This document shows, piece by piece, positions 43,438 through 53,013 of a stretch of 53,158 nucleotides of DNA (its first letter is position 1; each line of letters starts with the position of its first letter). The stretch is from DATCIH01 sp036507955. Lineage in GTDB: Bacteria > Bacillota > Clostridia > Clostridiales > Clostridiaceae. The stretch covers positions 1 through 53,158 of the forward strand of contig DATCIH010000071.1 of assembly GCA_036507955.1 (NCBI GenBank). Direction: 5' to 3'. The position numbers were made by a program, and so were the translations under genes. The notes beneath the pieces were generated by a model. That model was not told the origin of the DNA, made no database searches, and saw only the letters and a list, made by a program, of their open reading frames with translations.

Positions 43438-44195
43438 ATGGGATTAATTAATTTTATTAAGAACCAATTTATCGAAGTTATTGAATGGGTTGATCAATCA
43501 AATGAGGTAATGGTATATAAATTTCCTGTAGCAAACAATCAAATTAAAATAGGTGCAAAACTTACTGTTCGTGAATCGCAAGTAGCCATATTTGTAAATG
43601 AAGGAACTATTGCAGATATTTTTATCCCTGGTCTATATGAATTGAAGACAGAAAATATGCCCGTTTTAACTACCCTTAAATCCTGGAAATATGGGATTAA
43701 TTCACCCTTTAAAGCTGATGTATATTTTGTAAATACCAAACAATTTACTGATCAGAAATGGGGTACGACCAATCCTATAATGATGAGAGATACAGAGTTT
43801 GGAATGCTCCGCTTGCGTGCCTTTGGAATTTATTCCTTTAGAGTTTCCGATGCTGCAAAATTCATGAAAGAGATTTTTGGTACAAATGGAAGCTTTGATA
43901 CTGAAAGCATTACCGGACAATTAAAAAGATCTATAGTTTCCGGGTTTACAGACATACTTGGAGAAGCCAAAGTTGCTGCAATTGATCTTGCCCAAAATTA
44001 TACAAATATAAAGTTCAAGCATATTTGCTTCCAATATGGATTTCTGCCTATACCTACAAAAATAAAACTTATAGTTTCATGGTAAATGGACAAAATGGCA
44101 GAGTTAAAGGGGATGCGCCTATAAGTGTTATAAAAGTTTTATTACTTATTATTGGAATTATAGCAGTTATTACGATTCTGTTTTTATTAATCTAG
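43438..44195 (+). pseudogene. SPFH protein fused by deletion to a zinc-ribbon membrane protein
   Basis: GGAGG precedes ATG 43438 (MGLINFIKNQFIEVIEWVDQ). The first 185 residues are the SPFH domain of the YdjI/virion-core-like family (VRESQVAIFVNEGTIADIFI, then FGIYSFRVSDAAKF). After AIDLA the sequence becomes QNYTNIKFKH, which belongs to the C-terminal half of a TFIIB-type zinc-ribbon protein. A 1-nt shift then ends the frame at 44085. In the other frame the tail continues LLPIWISAYTYKNKTYSFMV, then NGQNGRVKGDAP and a membrane span, to TAG 44195. The SPFH C-terminus and the zinc ribbon itself are gone. Confidence 0.72.
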
Positions 44196-44214
44196 TTCTA
44201 AATAATTATAAATA

Positions 44215-44246
44215 AAAAAGCTCTAGCAAATCTGTTAGAGCTTTTC
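44215..44246. terminator. Bidirectional terminator
   Basis: AAAAGCTCTA (44216-44225) pairs with TAGAGCTTTT (44236-44245). It lies between convergent genes. Confidence 0.85.
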
Positions 44247-44270
44247 TGTTATATTTGTTAAAAGTGTTTT

Positions 44271-45221
44271 TTAAAAATTATCTCTTTCCCCGTTGTATTC
44301 ATCAATAAAATATAAAGGACGATTTTTTGTTTCATAGAAGATTCTTCCCAAGTACTCTCCTATAATACCTATAGAGATTAACTGTACAGCGCTTAAAAAC
44401 AAAATCAGACACGCTAAGGAAGGATAGCCTTTAACATGGTCATTGAACAATATTGTCTTACCTATAATAAAAACAACATATACACCTGAAATAATCGCTA
44501 TTGAATATCCGAGTAGCATAATAGCTCTTAAGGGTGCTGTAGAGAAGGAGGTTATCCCATTTTTAGCTAATTCAAACAGTTTAAAATAATTCCATTTTGT
44601 TTTTCCTGCTGCTCTGGTATCACGGTCGAATAAGATCTCTTTTTTTCTGAAACCAATGAGACTAAAATAACCTTTAGTATATCTATTACACTCTTTGTAT
44701 CGCTTTAATGCTTCAACGGCACGTCTGCTAAGCAATCTAAAATCCCCTGTATCCTCTTGAATTGGCACATTTGACATCTTTTTTAAGACTTTATAAAAGG
44801 TAGATGATGTTTTTCTTTTAAGCCAAGACTCACCCTTCCGTGACTTCCTTTTTCCATACACATCATCATATCCAGCTTCAAAGTACATAAGCATTTCTGG
44901 TATTAATTCAGGCGGGTCTTGAAGATCTGCATCTAAAATAACAACTGCATCTCCCGTTGCCTTATCTAAGCCAGCCATCATAGCTATTTCTTTACCATAA
45001 TTTCTAGATAAATTTATATAAGATACTCTACTATTTTTTTCTCTCATATCTTTTATTACTTCAAAGGAATTATCCGTACTTCCGTCGTTGATTAATAATA
45101 ATTCATACTCATATCTATCTAATAATGTTTCCATTATTTTAGTCACCCTATGATACAACAATATCAAACTCTCTTCTTCATTAAATAGTGGAACCAAAAT
45201 CGTTAATTTTTTATTACCCAT
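44271..45221 (-). CDS. GT2 polyprenyl-phosphate glycosyltransferase (GtrB/DPM1-like)
   Basis: The 316-residue protein has a GT-A domain: LTILVPLFNEEESLILLYHR at the nucleotide-binding strand, VVILDADLQDPPELIPEML with the metal-binding DxD region, and the acceptor motif DTGDFRLLSRRAVEAL. Two C-terminal membrane spans follow, with an EYLGRIFYETKNRPLYFI tail. The enzyme loads a sugar onto undecaprenyl phosphate for envelope glycosylation. The GtrA-type gene 36 nt upstream would supply the flippase. Confidence 0.92.
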   Translation of the reverse strand: MGNKKLTILVPLFNEEESLILLYHRVTKIMETLLDRYEYELLLINDGSTDNSFEVIKDMREKNSRVSYINLSRNYGKEIAMMAGLDKATGDAVVILDADLQDPPELIPEMLMYFEAGYDDVYGKRKSRKGESWLKRKTSSTFYKVLKKMSNVPIQEDTGDFRLLSRRAVEALKRYKECNRYTKGYFSLIGFRKKEILFDRDTRAAGKTKWNYFKLFELAKNGITSFSTAPLRAIMLLGYSIAIISGVYVVFIIGKTILFNDHVKGYPSLACLILFLSAVQLISIGIIGEYLGRIFYETKNRPLYFIDEYNGERDNF

Positions 45222-45257
45222 TTTCTTTACTCCTTATGCTTATAGTAGTACTAGGGC

Positions 45258-45695
45258 TTAGTTATTATTTTTAAAAATTACTAATTTACTAAGAAAATAA
45301 TTTACTATAATTACAAATATATTTGAAATTATTTTGATCACTATATCATTAAAATCAAGTAAATTTACAAAAATAAACATAATAGACATGTCCATTATCC
45401 CAGAAAATAATCTACAAGAGATGAAAGCAGTTAATTCTTTTACTATAGTTAACATATTTAGAGATTTACTATGAAATACAAAAAGCTTATTCGTAATATA
45501 AGCAAATAAAACTGAGGCAACCCACGCTATAACATTACTTTCAATTGTGCCAAAACTAAATACTCTCGTGAAAACAGAGTAAATAATAATGTTAACTATG
45601 GTGGTTAATCCACCAAAAATAAGGTACATTATCTGCTGTTTATATTTTGTGAACCTAATAATGTAAATCCCTCCAGTGTAATAAACCCAATACAT
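45258..45695 (-). CDS. GtrA-family flippase-like protein, start uncertain
   Basis: The protein has four spans and GtrA motifs (FGGLTTIVNIIIYSVFTR; ASVLFAYITNKLFVF; VNYFLSKLVIF). GtrA proteins flip polyprenyl-linked sugars across the membrane. The ATG at 45695 lacks a ribosome binding site. A strong GGAGGG (45674-45669) is followed 6 nt later by ATT codons (45662 and 45659) with no ATG, GTG or TTG in range. Either an unusual ATT start or the weak upstream ATG is used. It is co-transcribed with the GT2 gene. Confidence 0.82.
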   Translation of the reverse strand: MYWVYYTGGIYIIRFTKYKQQIMYLIFGGLTTIVNIIIYSVFTRVFSFGTIESNVIAWVASVLFAYITNKLFVFHSKSLNMLTIVKELTAFISCRLFSGIMDMSIMFIFVNLLDFNDIVIKIISNIFVIIVNYFLSKLVIFKNNN

Positions 45696-45870
45696 TTTAT
45701 GTATATTATATGAATCTATTATATATCAGTCAATAGAGGATGTCTCCAAATTTTTATACTTTTATGAGCTTGTACAATTGGTAAATATATAATAAACTAT
45801 AAAGTGATAAGTTCTTCTATAATTTGGGTTAATTTTAAATATTTTGGTAGGTAAGGATGGGGGTCTTTGG

Positions 45871-47802
45871 ATGGAAATAGTTGAGTGGCTAAATAAAAAA
45901 CTTAGTGACTTAGAAAATAAAAAGAGAATCTTAAGCTTAATAAATTCTAATCTTATAATGGTTATTTTAACACTATTATTTGCAACTCAATCTACCGGAA
46001 GTAGAGAATTTCTACTAAATGGTGTTTCTGATAAAGTAATTAATAGCTTAACAAGCGCAGCAGATCTGAGCAACACAGGGGTTGTTCAGATTTTTATAAA
46101 AGGTATGATTATACTGACTCTTTTGTGGCTTGCTTTATTTATAGTTCTTCTTATTATACAGCATTTTATTAAGACAATTCGTTTTCAATATATACTACTT
46201 CTTATAAATACTACTTTATTCGGCCTAGTAAATGTATCTAAGCAACCCGGAAATATTATATTCAATATTATTATCTCCCTCATTGTTTTATATGTCTTCT
46301 ATTATATCTTGTTAAAGAAAAATATATTTTCTATTGATAGCCTTGAAATCAGTCCTAGAAAAAGCAAGGTGATTTTAGTATCTGGGTTCTTATGCTATGT
46401 AACTGTAATAGGTGGTATTACGATAATTAAATACATTAATTATCAGCAAAGTATGTTTGATACAAGCATCTTCTGCCAAATGTTTTACTATATGTCAAAG
46501 TGGGGATTACCCTTTACTACCGTTGAGAGACAAAGATTAATGTCACACTTTGCTGTACATTTCTCCCCAATTTACTATTTACTTCTTCCAGGCTTCATGA
46601 TATTTAAATCTGCCATCTATTTGACTATAGCTAAAACTCTATTAATGGCTTCAGGAGTTTTTCCTCTCTACAAGCTATGTAAGAAAAAAGGGCTAACCAA
46701 CCTATTATCCGTAATGCTTTCAATAAGCTATTTAATATTTCCTATGCTGATTGCATCAAACATTGGAAATGGAAATGGTCATGTTCTAAATGAAAATTAC
46801 TTCTACTGCGCTTTACTATTTTGGATATTTTATTATGTGGAGGAGCAAAATTTCAAACTTCTATGGGTGTTTTGCATTATAACCTTGTTTGTGAAAGAGG
46901 ACGCACCTATTATTCTTGCTTGTTTAGGCTTATATTTGATTCTTTCAAAAAAATCTAACTTCCATGGAAAATTACTTTTCATAATATCAGTACTATATTT
47001 TTTTGTATGCACAAAATTTATAATGCCTAGGTTTGGCATTGAATATATAATTGCTAATCTTTATAGTAATTTCGTTCCAGATGCTAGCCTTGCTTTCCCA
47101 AGTATTATGTATGCTTTAATTTATAAACCAAGCTATGTATTCCAACAGATATTTACTGGTGATAAACTTACTTTCTTGCTGCAGTTGATGGCGCCACTTA
47201 TGTTAATGCCCTTACTGGCTCTAAAGAAAGTGCAAAACTTTGTCCTTATGATACCAATTATACTTACTTCCCTTTTATGTCTAAATCCTAGTTATATATA
47301 TAAACTTGCAAGCCATCATAATATGGCTCCCATATGTATATGCTTTTATTTAACAATTTTAACTTTAAGCGAAATCAAGTCAAAGAAGCATCAATTTTTT
47401 ATTACCTTATCAATATTATTAGTCACAGCGATTTTTAGTTTATCCTACAATATTGATAAAGGGAAAATCCTTAACTACTATATTGAGAATGGAGAAAATA
47501 TCAACCTGACAGATATAGCCTTGAGCAAGATTCCTGAAAACGCTTCTGTTACAGCTGATAGTGGTTTTAGTACTAAGTTAACTAATAGACTTAACCTTTA
47601 CCTCTATTTTGATCCTAATTGTGATTATGTTGTAATTAATTTACGGAACACAAGTGTCAAGTGGAAAAAGCAGACCATTGGTCTGCTTTTGGGTAAGGAC
47701 TATGGTGTTACTGATTATAAGAAAAATTTATATTTGATTTTATTAAAAGGGCACTCAACGCAAATGAATCTTGGAGTCTATGAAGATCAATTTCTTCAAT
47801 AA
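45871..47802 (+). CDS. DUF2079 membrane protein, probable GT-C type
   Basis: The 643-residue protein has about a dozen spans. The DUF2079 signature is MFDTSIFCQMFYYMSKWGLP, then SHFAVHFSPIYYLLLPGF and ENYFYCALLFW, then FVKEDAPIILACLGLYL. The family resembles polytopic GT-C transferases that take sugars from polyprenyl phosphates. The divergent GT2/GtrA pair would supply the donor, so this is the likely final transferase. The start is ATG 45871; earlier in-frame codons overlap the purine-rich ribosome binding region. Its end overlaps the convergent dehydrogenase gene by 7 nt. Confidence 0.85.
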   Translation: MEIVEWLNKKLSDLENKKRILSLINSNLIMVILTLLFATQSTGSREFLLNGVSDKVINSLTSAADLSNTGVVQIFIKGMIILTLLWLALFIVLLIIQHFIKTIRFQYILLLINTTLFGLVNVSKQPGNIIFNIIISLIVLYVFYYILLKKNIFSIDSLEISPRKSKVILVSGFLCYVTVIGGITIIKYINYQQSMFDTSIFCQMFYYMSKWGLPFTTVERQRLMSHFAVHFSPIYYLLLPGFMIFKSAIYLTIAKTLLMASGVFPLYKLCKKKGLTNLLSVMLSISYLIFPMLIASNIGNGNGHVLNENYFYCALLFWIFYYVEEQNFKLLWVFCIITLFVKEDAPIILACLGLYLILSKKSNFHGKLLFIISVLYFFVCTKFIMPRFGIEYIIANLYSNFVPDASLAFPSIMYALIYKPSYVFQQIFTGDKLTFLLQLMAPLMLMPLLALKKVQNFVLMIPIILTSLLCLNPSYIYKLASHHNMAPICICFYLTILTLSEIKSKKHQFFITLSILLVTAIFSLSYNIDKGKILNYYIENGENINLTDIALSKIPENASVTADSGFSTKLTNRLNLYLYFDPNCDYVVINLRNTSVKWKKQTIGLLLGKDYGVTDYKKNLYLILLKGHSTQMNLGVYEDQFLQ

Positions 47803-48761
47803 CCCTTATCGTAGTCCCTTATATTAATCATACTATCCACACCGCCGCTACAAAAGCACTTCGCATTATGGTCAATAATCTTAATAAAAGCCTCATATCC
47901 CCCATCACCTGAAGCAGCCATATGTGGTGTTATTATAAGATTGTCTAAATTCCAAAATGGACTTTCCTTAGGTAAGTGTCCGAGCTTAAATTCTTCCATA
48001 AATACATCTAAGGCAGCTCCAGCTATTTTCTTATTTTTTAAATAATCAAATAGAACTTCTTCCTTAAATATCACCGCTCTTGATATATTAATTATATAAG
48101 CAGTTGTCTTCATGCATTTAAATTGCTCTTCACCTATAAGATTTATTGTTTCCTTTGTTGGAGGTATCGTACATACAATAAAATCAGATTGCGTCAAAAA
48201 TCTATTTACGTCGCAAGTTTTATATACTTCATCAAAGTATGCTAAAGGTTGCCCCGTCGTATTCAACCCTAGTGTTTTCATACCAAAAACTTTTGCTTTC
48301 TTTGCAGTTTCAGTACCTACATTTCCTGTACCCATCAATCCTATAGTCTTATTATAAAGATTAAAGACCCCATTATGATGCTCCCACTTATGTTCAAGCT
48401 GACTCTTAACTGAATCTTTACTTTTTCTTGCAAGCATTAGCATCATACAGAATATATCCTCAGATATAGGGGTTCCGGCAATTCCGCGAGCATTTGTAAC
48501 TATTATTTTTCTTTCCTTAAGATATTGCATAGGTAATCTTTCTATCCCTATATGTGGTACTTGTATCCACTTTAAATTTTTACATCGATCAAGAAAATCA
48601 ATTTGGAGAGTTCTATGATTTGCAATTATTGCATCAGCTCTTTGTACATCCTCATAATCGATTAACTCTTTTTCACTATTAAATAACTTAACATCCGTTC
48701 CAAGCTCTTTCAACTTATCAATCTCATTTTGTTTAAAGGCAAATGTTGATAATAAATACAT
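47796..48761 (-). CDS. D-2-hydroxyacid dehydrogenase
   Basis: The 321-residue protein has the NAD loop TIGLMGTGNVGTETAKKA, the family motif AYIINISRAVIFKEEVLFDY with its catalytic Arg, and the conserved C-terminal ITPHMAASGDGGYEAF with the catalytic His. It reduces a 2-keto acid or oxidises a D-2-hydroxy acid. It follows the two GHL6-type genes by about 40 nt, so it may work on a product of their pathway, such as a sugar acid (inference). Confidence 0.9.
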   Translation of the reverse strand: MYLLSTFAFKQNEIDKLKELGTDVKLFNSEKELIDYEDVQRADAIIANHRTLQIDFLDRCKNLKWIQVPHIGIERLPMQYLKERKIIVTNARGIAGTPISEDIFCMMLMLARKSKDSVKSQLEHKWEHHNGVFNLYNKTIGLMGTGNVGTETAKKAKVFGMKTLGLNTTGQPLAYFDEVYKTCDVNRFLTQSDFIVCTIPPTKETINLIGEEQFKCMKTTAYIINISRAVIFKEEVLFDYLKNKKIAGAALDVFMEEFKLGHLPKESPFWNLDNLIITPHMAASGDGGYEAFIKIIDHNAKCFCSGGVDSMINIRDYDKGY

Positions 48762-48802
48762 TTAGCATCCACTCCTTACTATTTGCAAGTGATTCTTTAG
48801 CA

Positions 48803-50866
48803 CTACTCTATTTCAATTTTAATCATATCCCATACTTCTAATAAAGGTAATGTACAATAAAGCATATTGTTTTCATATCTATAAGATACTTCCTCTTCAG
48901 CTATACAAGAGATAACAGATTTAATTTTTTCATTCTCCTCTAATTTAACTGTGAAATTAAGATTATGAAAGGGAATAGTTGTGGCCAGAGGTCTCTGTCC
49001 GATACCATTTACAAAATGTATTAGAATTTTATTTTCTTTCTCGTACATCATAGCCTGCAGTCCATTTACAATATTCATATTAAACTTCTTACTTTTTCCA
49101 AGAAGAAGATCAACACAATTTCTCATTAACTGATAATGCTCGCTGAGCTTGTAATCTTGAGCTAGCATACTCAACTTAAAGGGTAAAAATAAAGCTGTTC
49201 CTTTTCCATACCTATGAAGAGTGCACAGAGGCAAATCTGTTTTTGGAGTAAGAATACTTGCTCGTTCAGGAGGTGCACCAACTGCATCAATGGGAGCAAA
49301 AGGTGGAACTAAAGTGGCAAGAACCTGAGCATCTGCTTCAGGGCTACAATAGGCAACCTCGCCCCGATGGGGTATCAGTGGTGTATCTTCCAATCCTTTT
49401 TGCAGCGAGCCACAATCCTTACCGAATCTGAAGTAAGAAGCTGCTAAATACTCGCTGGAAACTATACCAGTTTGGATTCCGATAATCTCCAGTAAATCTT
49501 TATTTATAGATCCTGACGCTTCTTCTAAAATAATCGTTCCGCCGTCAGCTACATAGTCCCTAATAATTTTTATCAGCTTATCAGTAAATTGATACTTTTC
49601 CGGAATAATAACAGTTTTATAATGCTTTATCTTTCCAAGGGTAATCTGATAAGAATCTAGGACGTCAAACTGAATCTGAGTATTGACAAGTCCTTCAGCC
49701 CACCCTTCAGCAGATGGCTGTGTATTCCACAAAAGTAGTGTCTGAGCTAATGATGTTGCTCCATCCATGTGATTTTCCACTTTTACAATCATATGGTTAA
49801 TACCACTAATTGATTTCAAGATACGCTTATCGCTGATGGTGTCACTAAATCCAGTTATGGAATGCCATATAAAGCCTCCATTTGACGGAATCTGACTCAT
49901 CCAGAACATATACTCTGCGGTAGGTAGTCCAGTATGTCTCCACTCCATACCAGGGCATGAGTGTATTATACCAAAGGGTGTAGGATAATTTTCTACCGTT
50001 CTGCCCATTTTAATGCAAAGAGCAGGTTTACAAAATTGAGTAATATTCTTATATCCTTGGGATAGAACATCTTGTGGCTCGGAACATATCATATCTGCTG
50101 TAGAAGTACGTGCATTGAGATTATCCTTGTATAGATTATAATACAAAACTACTGGGATATCTGGCTTCTTTGATTTAACGGTTTTATATAGCTTTTCCAT
50201 ATTATCCTTTAAGCATATGGATGCCCAATCCTCTTCAAAGGTATCAGGTGCACCTGCATAATCCAATTGAATATTATGATCATAAGCTGGCATCTCTTTA
50301 CCATAAGTATCTATATATTTCTGCTTACAGATATCACATACGCAAAATTCATAATGAGGGGCATTAAAAAACACACCATCAATATCATATTTGTCTAATA
50401 CCTCATTTATTACTGGAATGGCTACTTCATCATTTCTGTATCCAGCATTGATACAGGTTGATAGGAGTAAAGACCAATCCCCAAAACGATCCCTTCCATA
50501 GATTTTAGGTTTGTTTTCATAATCCCTTACGAACCATTGTGGTTTTTGTTGAAATACGAAATCGTCAGTTTTGCTAAAGTCAAATCTGGCAATTACTTTT
50601 ATATTCTTAGAATGGCAAGAATTTATTATTTCGAGCAGAATATCATGATCCTTAGGTAAATACTCATTGATATGATGGTATTTTACTTTGCTTTGATACC
50701 ATGCATATATACCTCCAACGTTAACTACTAGTACATTTGCTGCCATATCACTAATTTCATTTGCAATTTTCTTACCATCCATTAAAGGGGTATCTTTAAC
50801 TTGCAAATTTGTTTGTATAACTCTCAAAGGTTTTTTCCACCATAGTTTTTCCTTCAAAATGTACAC
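48803..50866 (-). CDS. GHL6-type putative glycoside hydrolase
   Basis: The 687-residue protein has an N-terminal TIM barrel of the hypothetical glycosyl hydrolase 6 type: VLVVNVGGIYAWYQSKVKYH, IKVIARFDFSKTDDFVFQQK, PQWFVRDYENKP and YDIDGVFFNAPHYEFCVCDI. A beta-galactosidase trimerisation/glutamine-amidotransferase-like domain follows (YQITLGKIKHYKTVIIPEKY, then IRDYVADGGTIILEEASG), then a beta tail. Acidic residues of the barrel could be catalytic, but no enzyme of this type is identified here. It has no signal peptide. The start may be GTG 50866 or TTG 50857. It is paralogous to the next gene. Confidence 0.78.
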   Translation of the reverse strand: MYILKEKLWWKKPLRVIQTNLQVKDTPLMDGKKIANEISDMAANVLVVNVGGIYAWYQSKVKYHHINEYLPKDHDILLEIINSCHSKNIKVIARFDFSKTDDFVFQQKPQWFVRDYENKPKIYGRDRFGDWSLLLSTCINAGYRNDEVAIPVINEVLDKYDIDGVFFNAPHYEFCVCDICKQKYIDTYGKEMPAYDHNIQLDYAGAPDTFEEDWASICLKDNMEKLYKTVKSKKPDIPVVLYYNLYKDNLNARTSTADMICSEPQDVLSQGYKNITQFCKPALCIKMGRTVENYPTPFGIIHSCPGMEWRHTGLPTAEYMFWMSQIPSNGGFIWHSITGFSDTISDKRILKSISGINHMIVKVENHMDGATSLAQTLLLWNTQPSAEGWAEGLVNTQIQFDVLDSYQITLGKIKHYKTVIIPEKYQFTDKLIKIIRDYVADGGTIILEEASGSINKDLLEIIGIQTGIVSSEYLAASYFRFGKDCGSLQKGLEDTPLIPHRGEVAYCSPEADAQVLATLVPPFAPIDAVGAPPERASILTPKTDLPLCTLHRYGKGTALFLPFKLSMLAQDYKLSEHYQLMRNCVDLLLGKSKKFNMNIVNGLQAMMYEKENKILIHFVNGIGQRPLATTIPFHNLNFTVKLEENEKIKSVISCIAEEEVSYRYENNMLYCTLPLLEVWDMIKIEIE

Positions 50867-50877
50867 CTGCTTTCTAT

Positions 50878-53013
50878 TTATAATATAATCATTTCATGGT
50901 CAATTAATTTATCAATTTTCAGTATAGTAACATTACCTTTCATTTGCACAGGTATACTTCTGTTTGCAACCCTCAGCTGTGCTGTTTCATAACTTTTGCC
51001 CTGGGTGTTAACTGAAATTGTAACCGGTCCAATAGGTAAATTCTCTTCGCAAAATCCAGGGCTAATGTTGCACCCGCTTAAATTTACCAAATGGATAATT
51101 ATTTTATCCTCTTGACTGTATATTTTACAATCTATAAATCCAGGTCCCTGAACCTCAATTGGCAAACTGTCATTGGTTGCCCATCGTACCGCATTAGTTA
51201 ATAGCCTTCCGTGGTCAGGCAGTCTCTCCCTTCCATAGCAACGGTCGATATCTCCTGGAAAATAAACAACTCTAGAACCAGATTCCAAAGTTCCTGCAAA
51301 CAAACTCTTAACGTCCTCTCTTTCCTCACGAATCCAACTGAATTCAGGTGGATAGATTGGGAAGGCAGGTATATATGAAGCAATAGGTTTTAATTGCCCT
51401 GAAGTTTCCACTAGATGAAGGCCACCTCCAAAACCGATAATATCTGTATCCTCAAAACCCCTCAAAATTTCATGACGTTCCTTTGGCAATTTTAAATAAT
51501 TATGAGCAGCAAAGAATTCCCAGTTACTGGTGTAATCCCCAAATACGCCAATTGATTCACCTGTAAGCCTTAGCCCAAGTTTCTTCCATAATAAATTCAC
51601 TTTAGTAGGATTTCCATCGTAATCTAGGGATGCAGACTTTCCTGTCATTATCAAATTACCGCCTAAATTTAGGAATTTTAAAATAGCATCAATTTGTTTA
51701 TCATTTAATATAGCCACATCTGGTAATATTAATGTTCTAATTCTGTCCATATACAGCTGAATATCCTCTGCATTAATTGGTATAAAGGGTATTCTATCTA
51801 CTGCCAATGCGTGTGTAAAACCGTTCCAAGGTAGTGTTACCTTTTCTTTTATATCACCTTTGCCATAAAAATCCGCATTAGTTTGGTTCCATACTATTCC
51901 TACATTTGCCATATCTCTTCGATTATATAAATATTGCTCATTCTCAGCATGCCATTTAAAAAATGGAATAGGTGTCTTAAATTGACGTCTATCATTCTGA
52001 CTACAGCCTATATGATGATACCAGGGAGAAATTCCACCTGCCGCGCCCTCTACCATCCACATATTTGTCTCCCTTTCAGGATTGCCAGCTAATCTAAAGG
52101 TACGATTCCCACGAACATAATTCGCGAAGCTTTCCGGTACTAACACATTTTCATACGCAGCCATCCGTAGCAGTGAACCATTGACTGAGTTTTTTTCAAA
52201 TCCATTAATACTATCTCGGGATTGAATATCACTGAAAATAATCCGTGCTCTTTTACAAATTTCTTTTAAATCACCAAAAGCTCCGGATAAGTTTGTAGGA
52301 TCAGCATCCAACATACCGACCCATAAGCAATGCTCTCCCCCCATTCTTTTAGTTGTCTCATTAAATAAATCCCAATTTTCTGTTCTACAGCGATAGTTCC
52401 AGCGTATCCATTCACGATAATCTGGATTTTCATAGTCTACTTCTTTAGGCAATTCTAATCCACAAGCTTCTTTAAATCCTTTTTTGCAGTTCTCACAATA
52501 GCAAATTGTGTCTCGGCCAAGACCTTTCCAGCTATTATCAGCAAATCCTACAGGATGATACCTTTCAATAATTTCTTCCAGTAACATGGGTATAAACTTT
52601 TTATAATAATCGCTATTTACACAAGTGCAGTATCTATCTTGTGCTTTAATGGGGTTTCCTTTACTATCAACACAAACCCAGTCAGGATGTTCCATGTAAA
52701 ATTCCTGGGTTACACGATTAATATCCATCCTTGCCACAACGACTAGTCCAGCTTCCTCCGCTGCTTCACTAAACTCTTTATAGAAATCTTTCTCTCCTAA
52801 ATATTCAGCCCTATATTGGAGTCCATATTTGCTTGGATAATATGCTACAATACCTCCACAATTAACAATAACCCCTTGTACCTTTGTTTCCTTCCATTGA
52901 CTGCGCCAGAAATTCATATCACATTTAACAGGATCGTTTTCAGTAAGATTGGTTTGTCCCCATCTATAAATTGTTTCATACCATGGTTTACTTATTTTCT
53001 CTATCTTTTTCAT
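50878..53013 (-). CDS. GHL6-type putative glycoside hydrolase
   Basis: The 711-residue protein has the same layout: barrel (VQGVIVNCGGIVAYYPSKYG; LVVVARMDINRVTQEFYMEH, then PDWVCVDSKGNPIKA; YHPVGFADNSWKGLGRDTIC), a CxNCxxGF motif shared with relatives, a trimerisation-type domain (RIRTLILPDVAILNDKQIDA, then LNLGGNLIMTG) and a C-terminal beta domain. There is no signal peptide, so the substrate would be imported. The next gene starts 12 nt later, so it is an operon. AAGGGG precedes the ATG. The 145 nt upstream to the window edge hold an AT-rich promoter region that I could not resolve. Confidence 0.8.
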   Translation of the reverse strand: MKKIEKISKPWYETIYRWGQTNLTENDPVKCDMNFWRSQWKETKVQGVIVNCGGIVAYYPSKYGLQYRAEYLGEKDFYKEFSEAAEEAGLVVVARMDINRVTQEFYMEHPDWVCVDSKGNPIKAQDRYCTCVNSDYYKKFIPMLLEEIIERYHPVGFADNSWKGLGRDTICYCENCKKGFKEACGLELPKEVDYENPDYREWIRWNYRCRTENWDLFNETTKRMGGEHCLWVGMLDADPTNLSGAFGDLKEICKRARIIFSDIQSRDSINGFEKNSVNGSLLRMAAYENVLVPESFANYVRGNRTFRLAGNPERETNMWMVEGAAGGISPWYHHIGCSQNDRRQFKTPIPFFKWHAENEQYLYNRRDMANVGIVWNQTNADFYGKGDIKEKVTLPWNGFTHALAVDRIPFIPINAEDIQLYMDRIRTLILPDVAILNDKQIDAILKFLNLGGNLIMTGKSASLDYDGNPTKVNLLWKKLGLRLTGESIGVFGDYTSNWEFFAAHNYLKLPKERHEILRGFEDTDIIGFGGGLHLVETSGQLKPIASYIPAFPIYPPEFSWIREEREDVKSLFAGTLESGSRVVYFPGDIDRCYGRERLPDHGRLLTNAVRWATNDSLPIEVQGPGFIDCKIYSQEDKIIIHLVNLSGCNISPGFCEENLPIGPVTISVNTQGKSYETAQLRVANRSIPVQMKGNVTILKIDKLIDHEMIIL

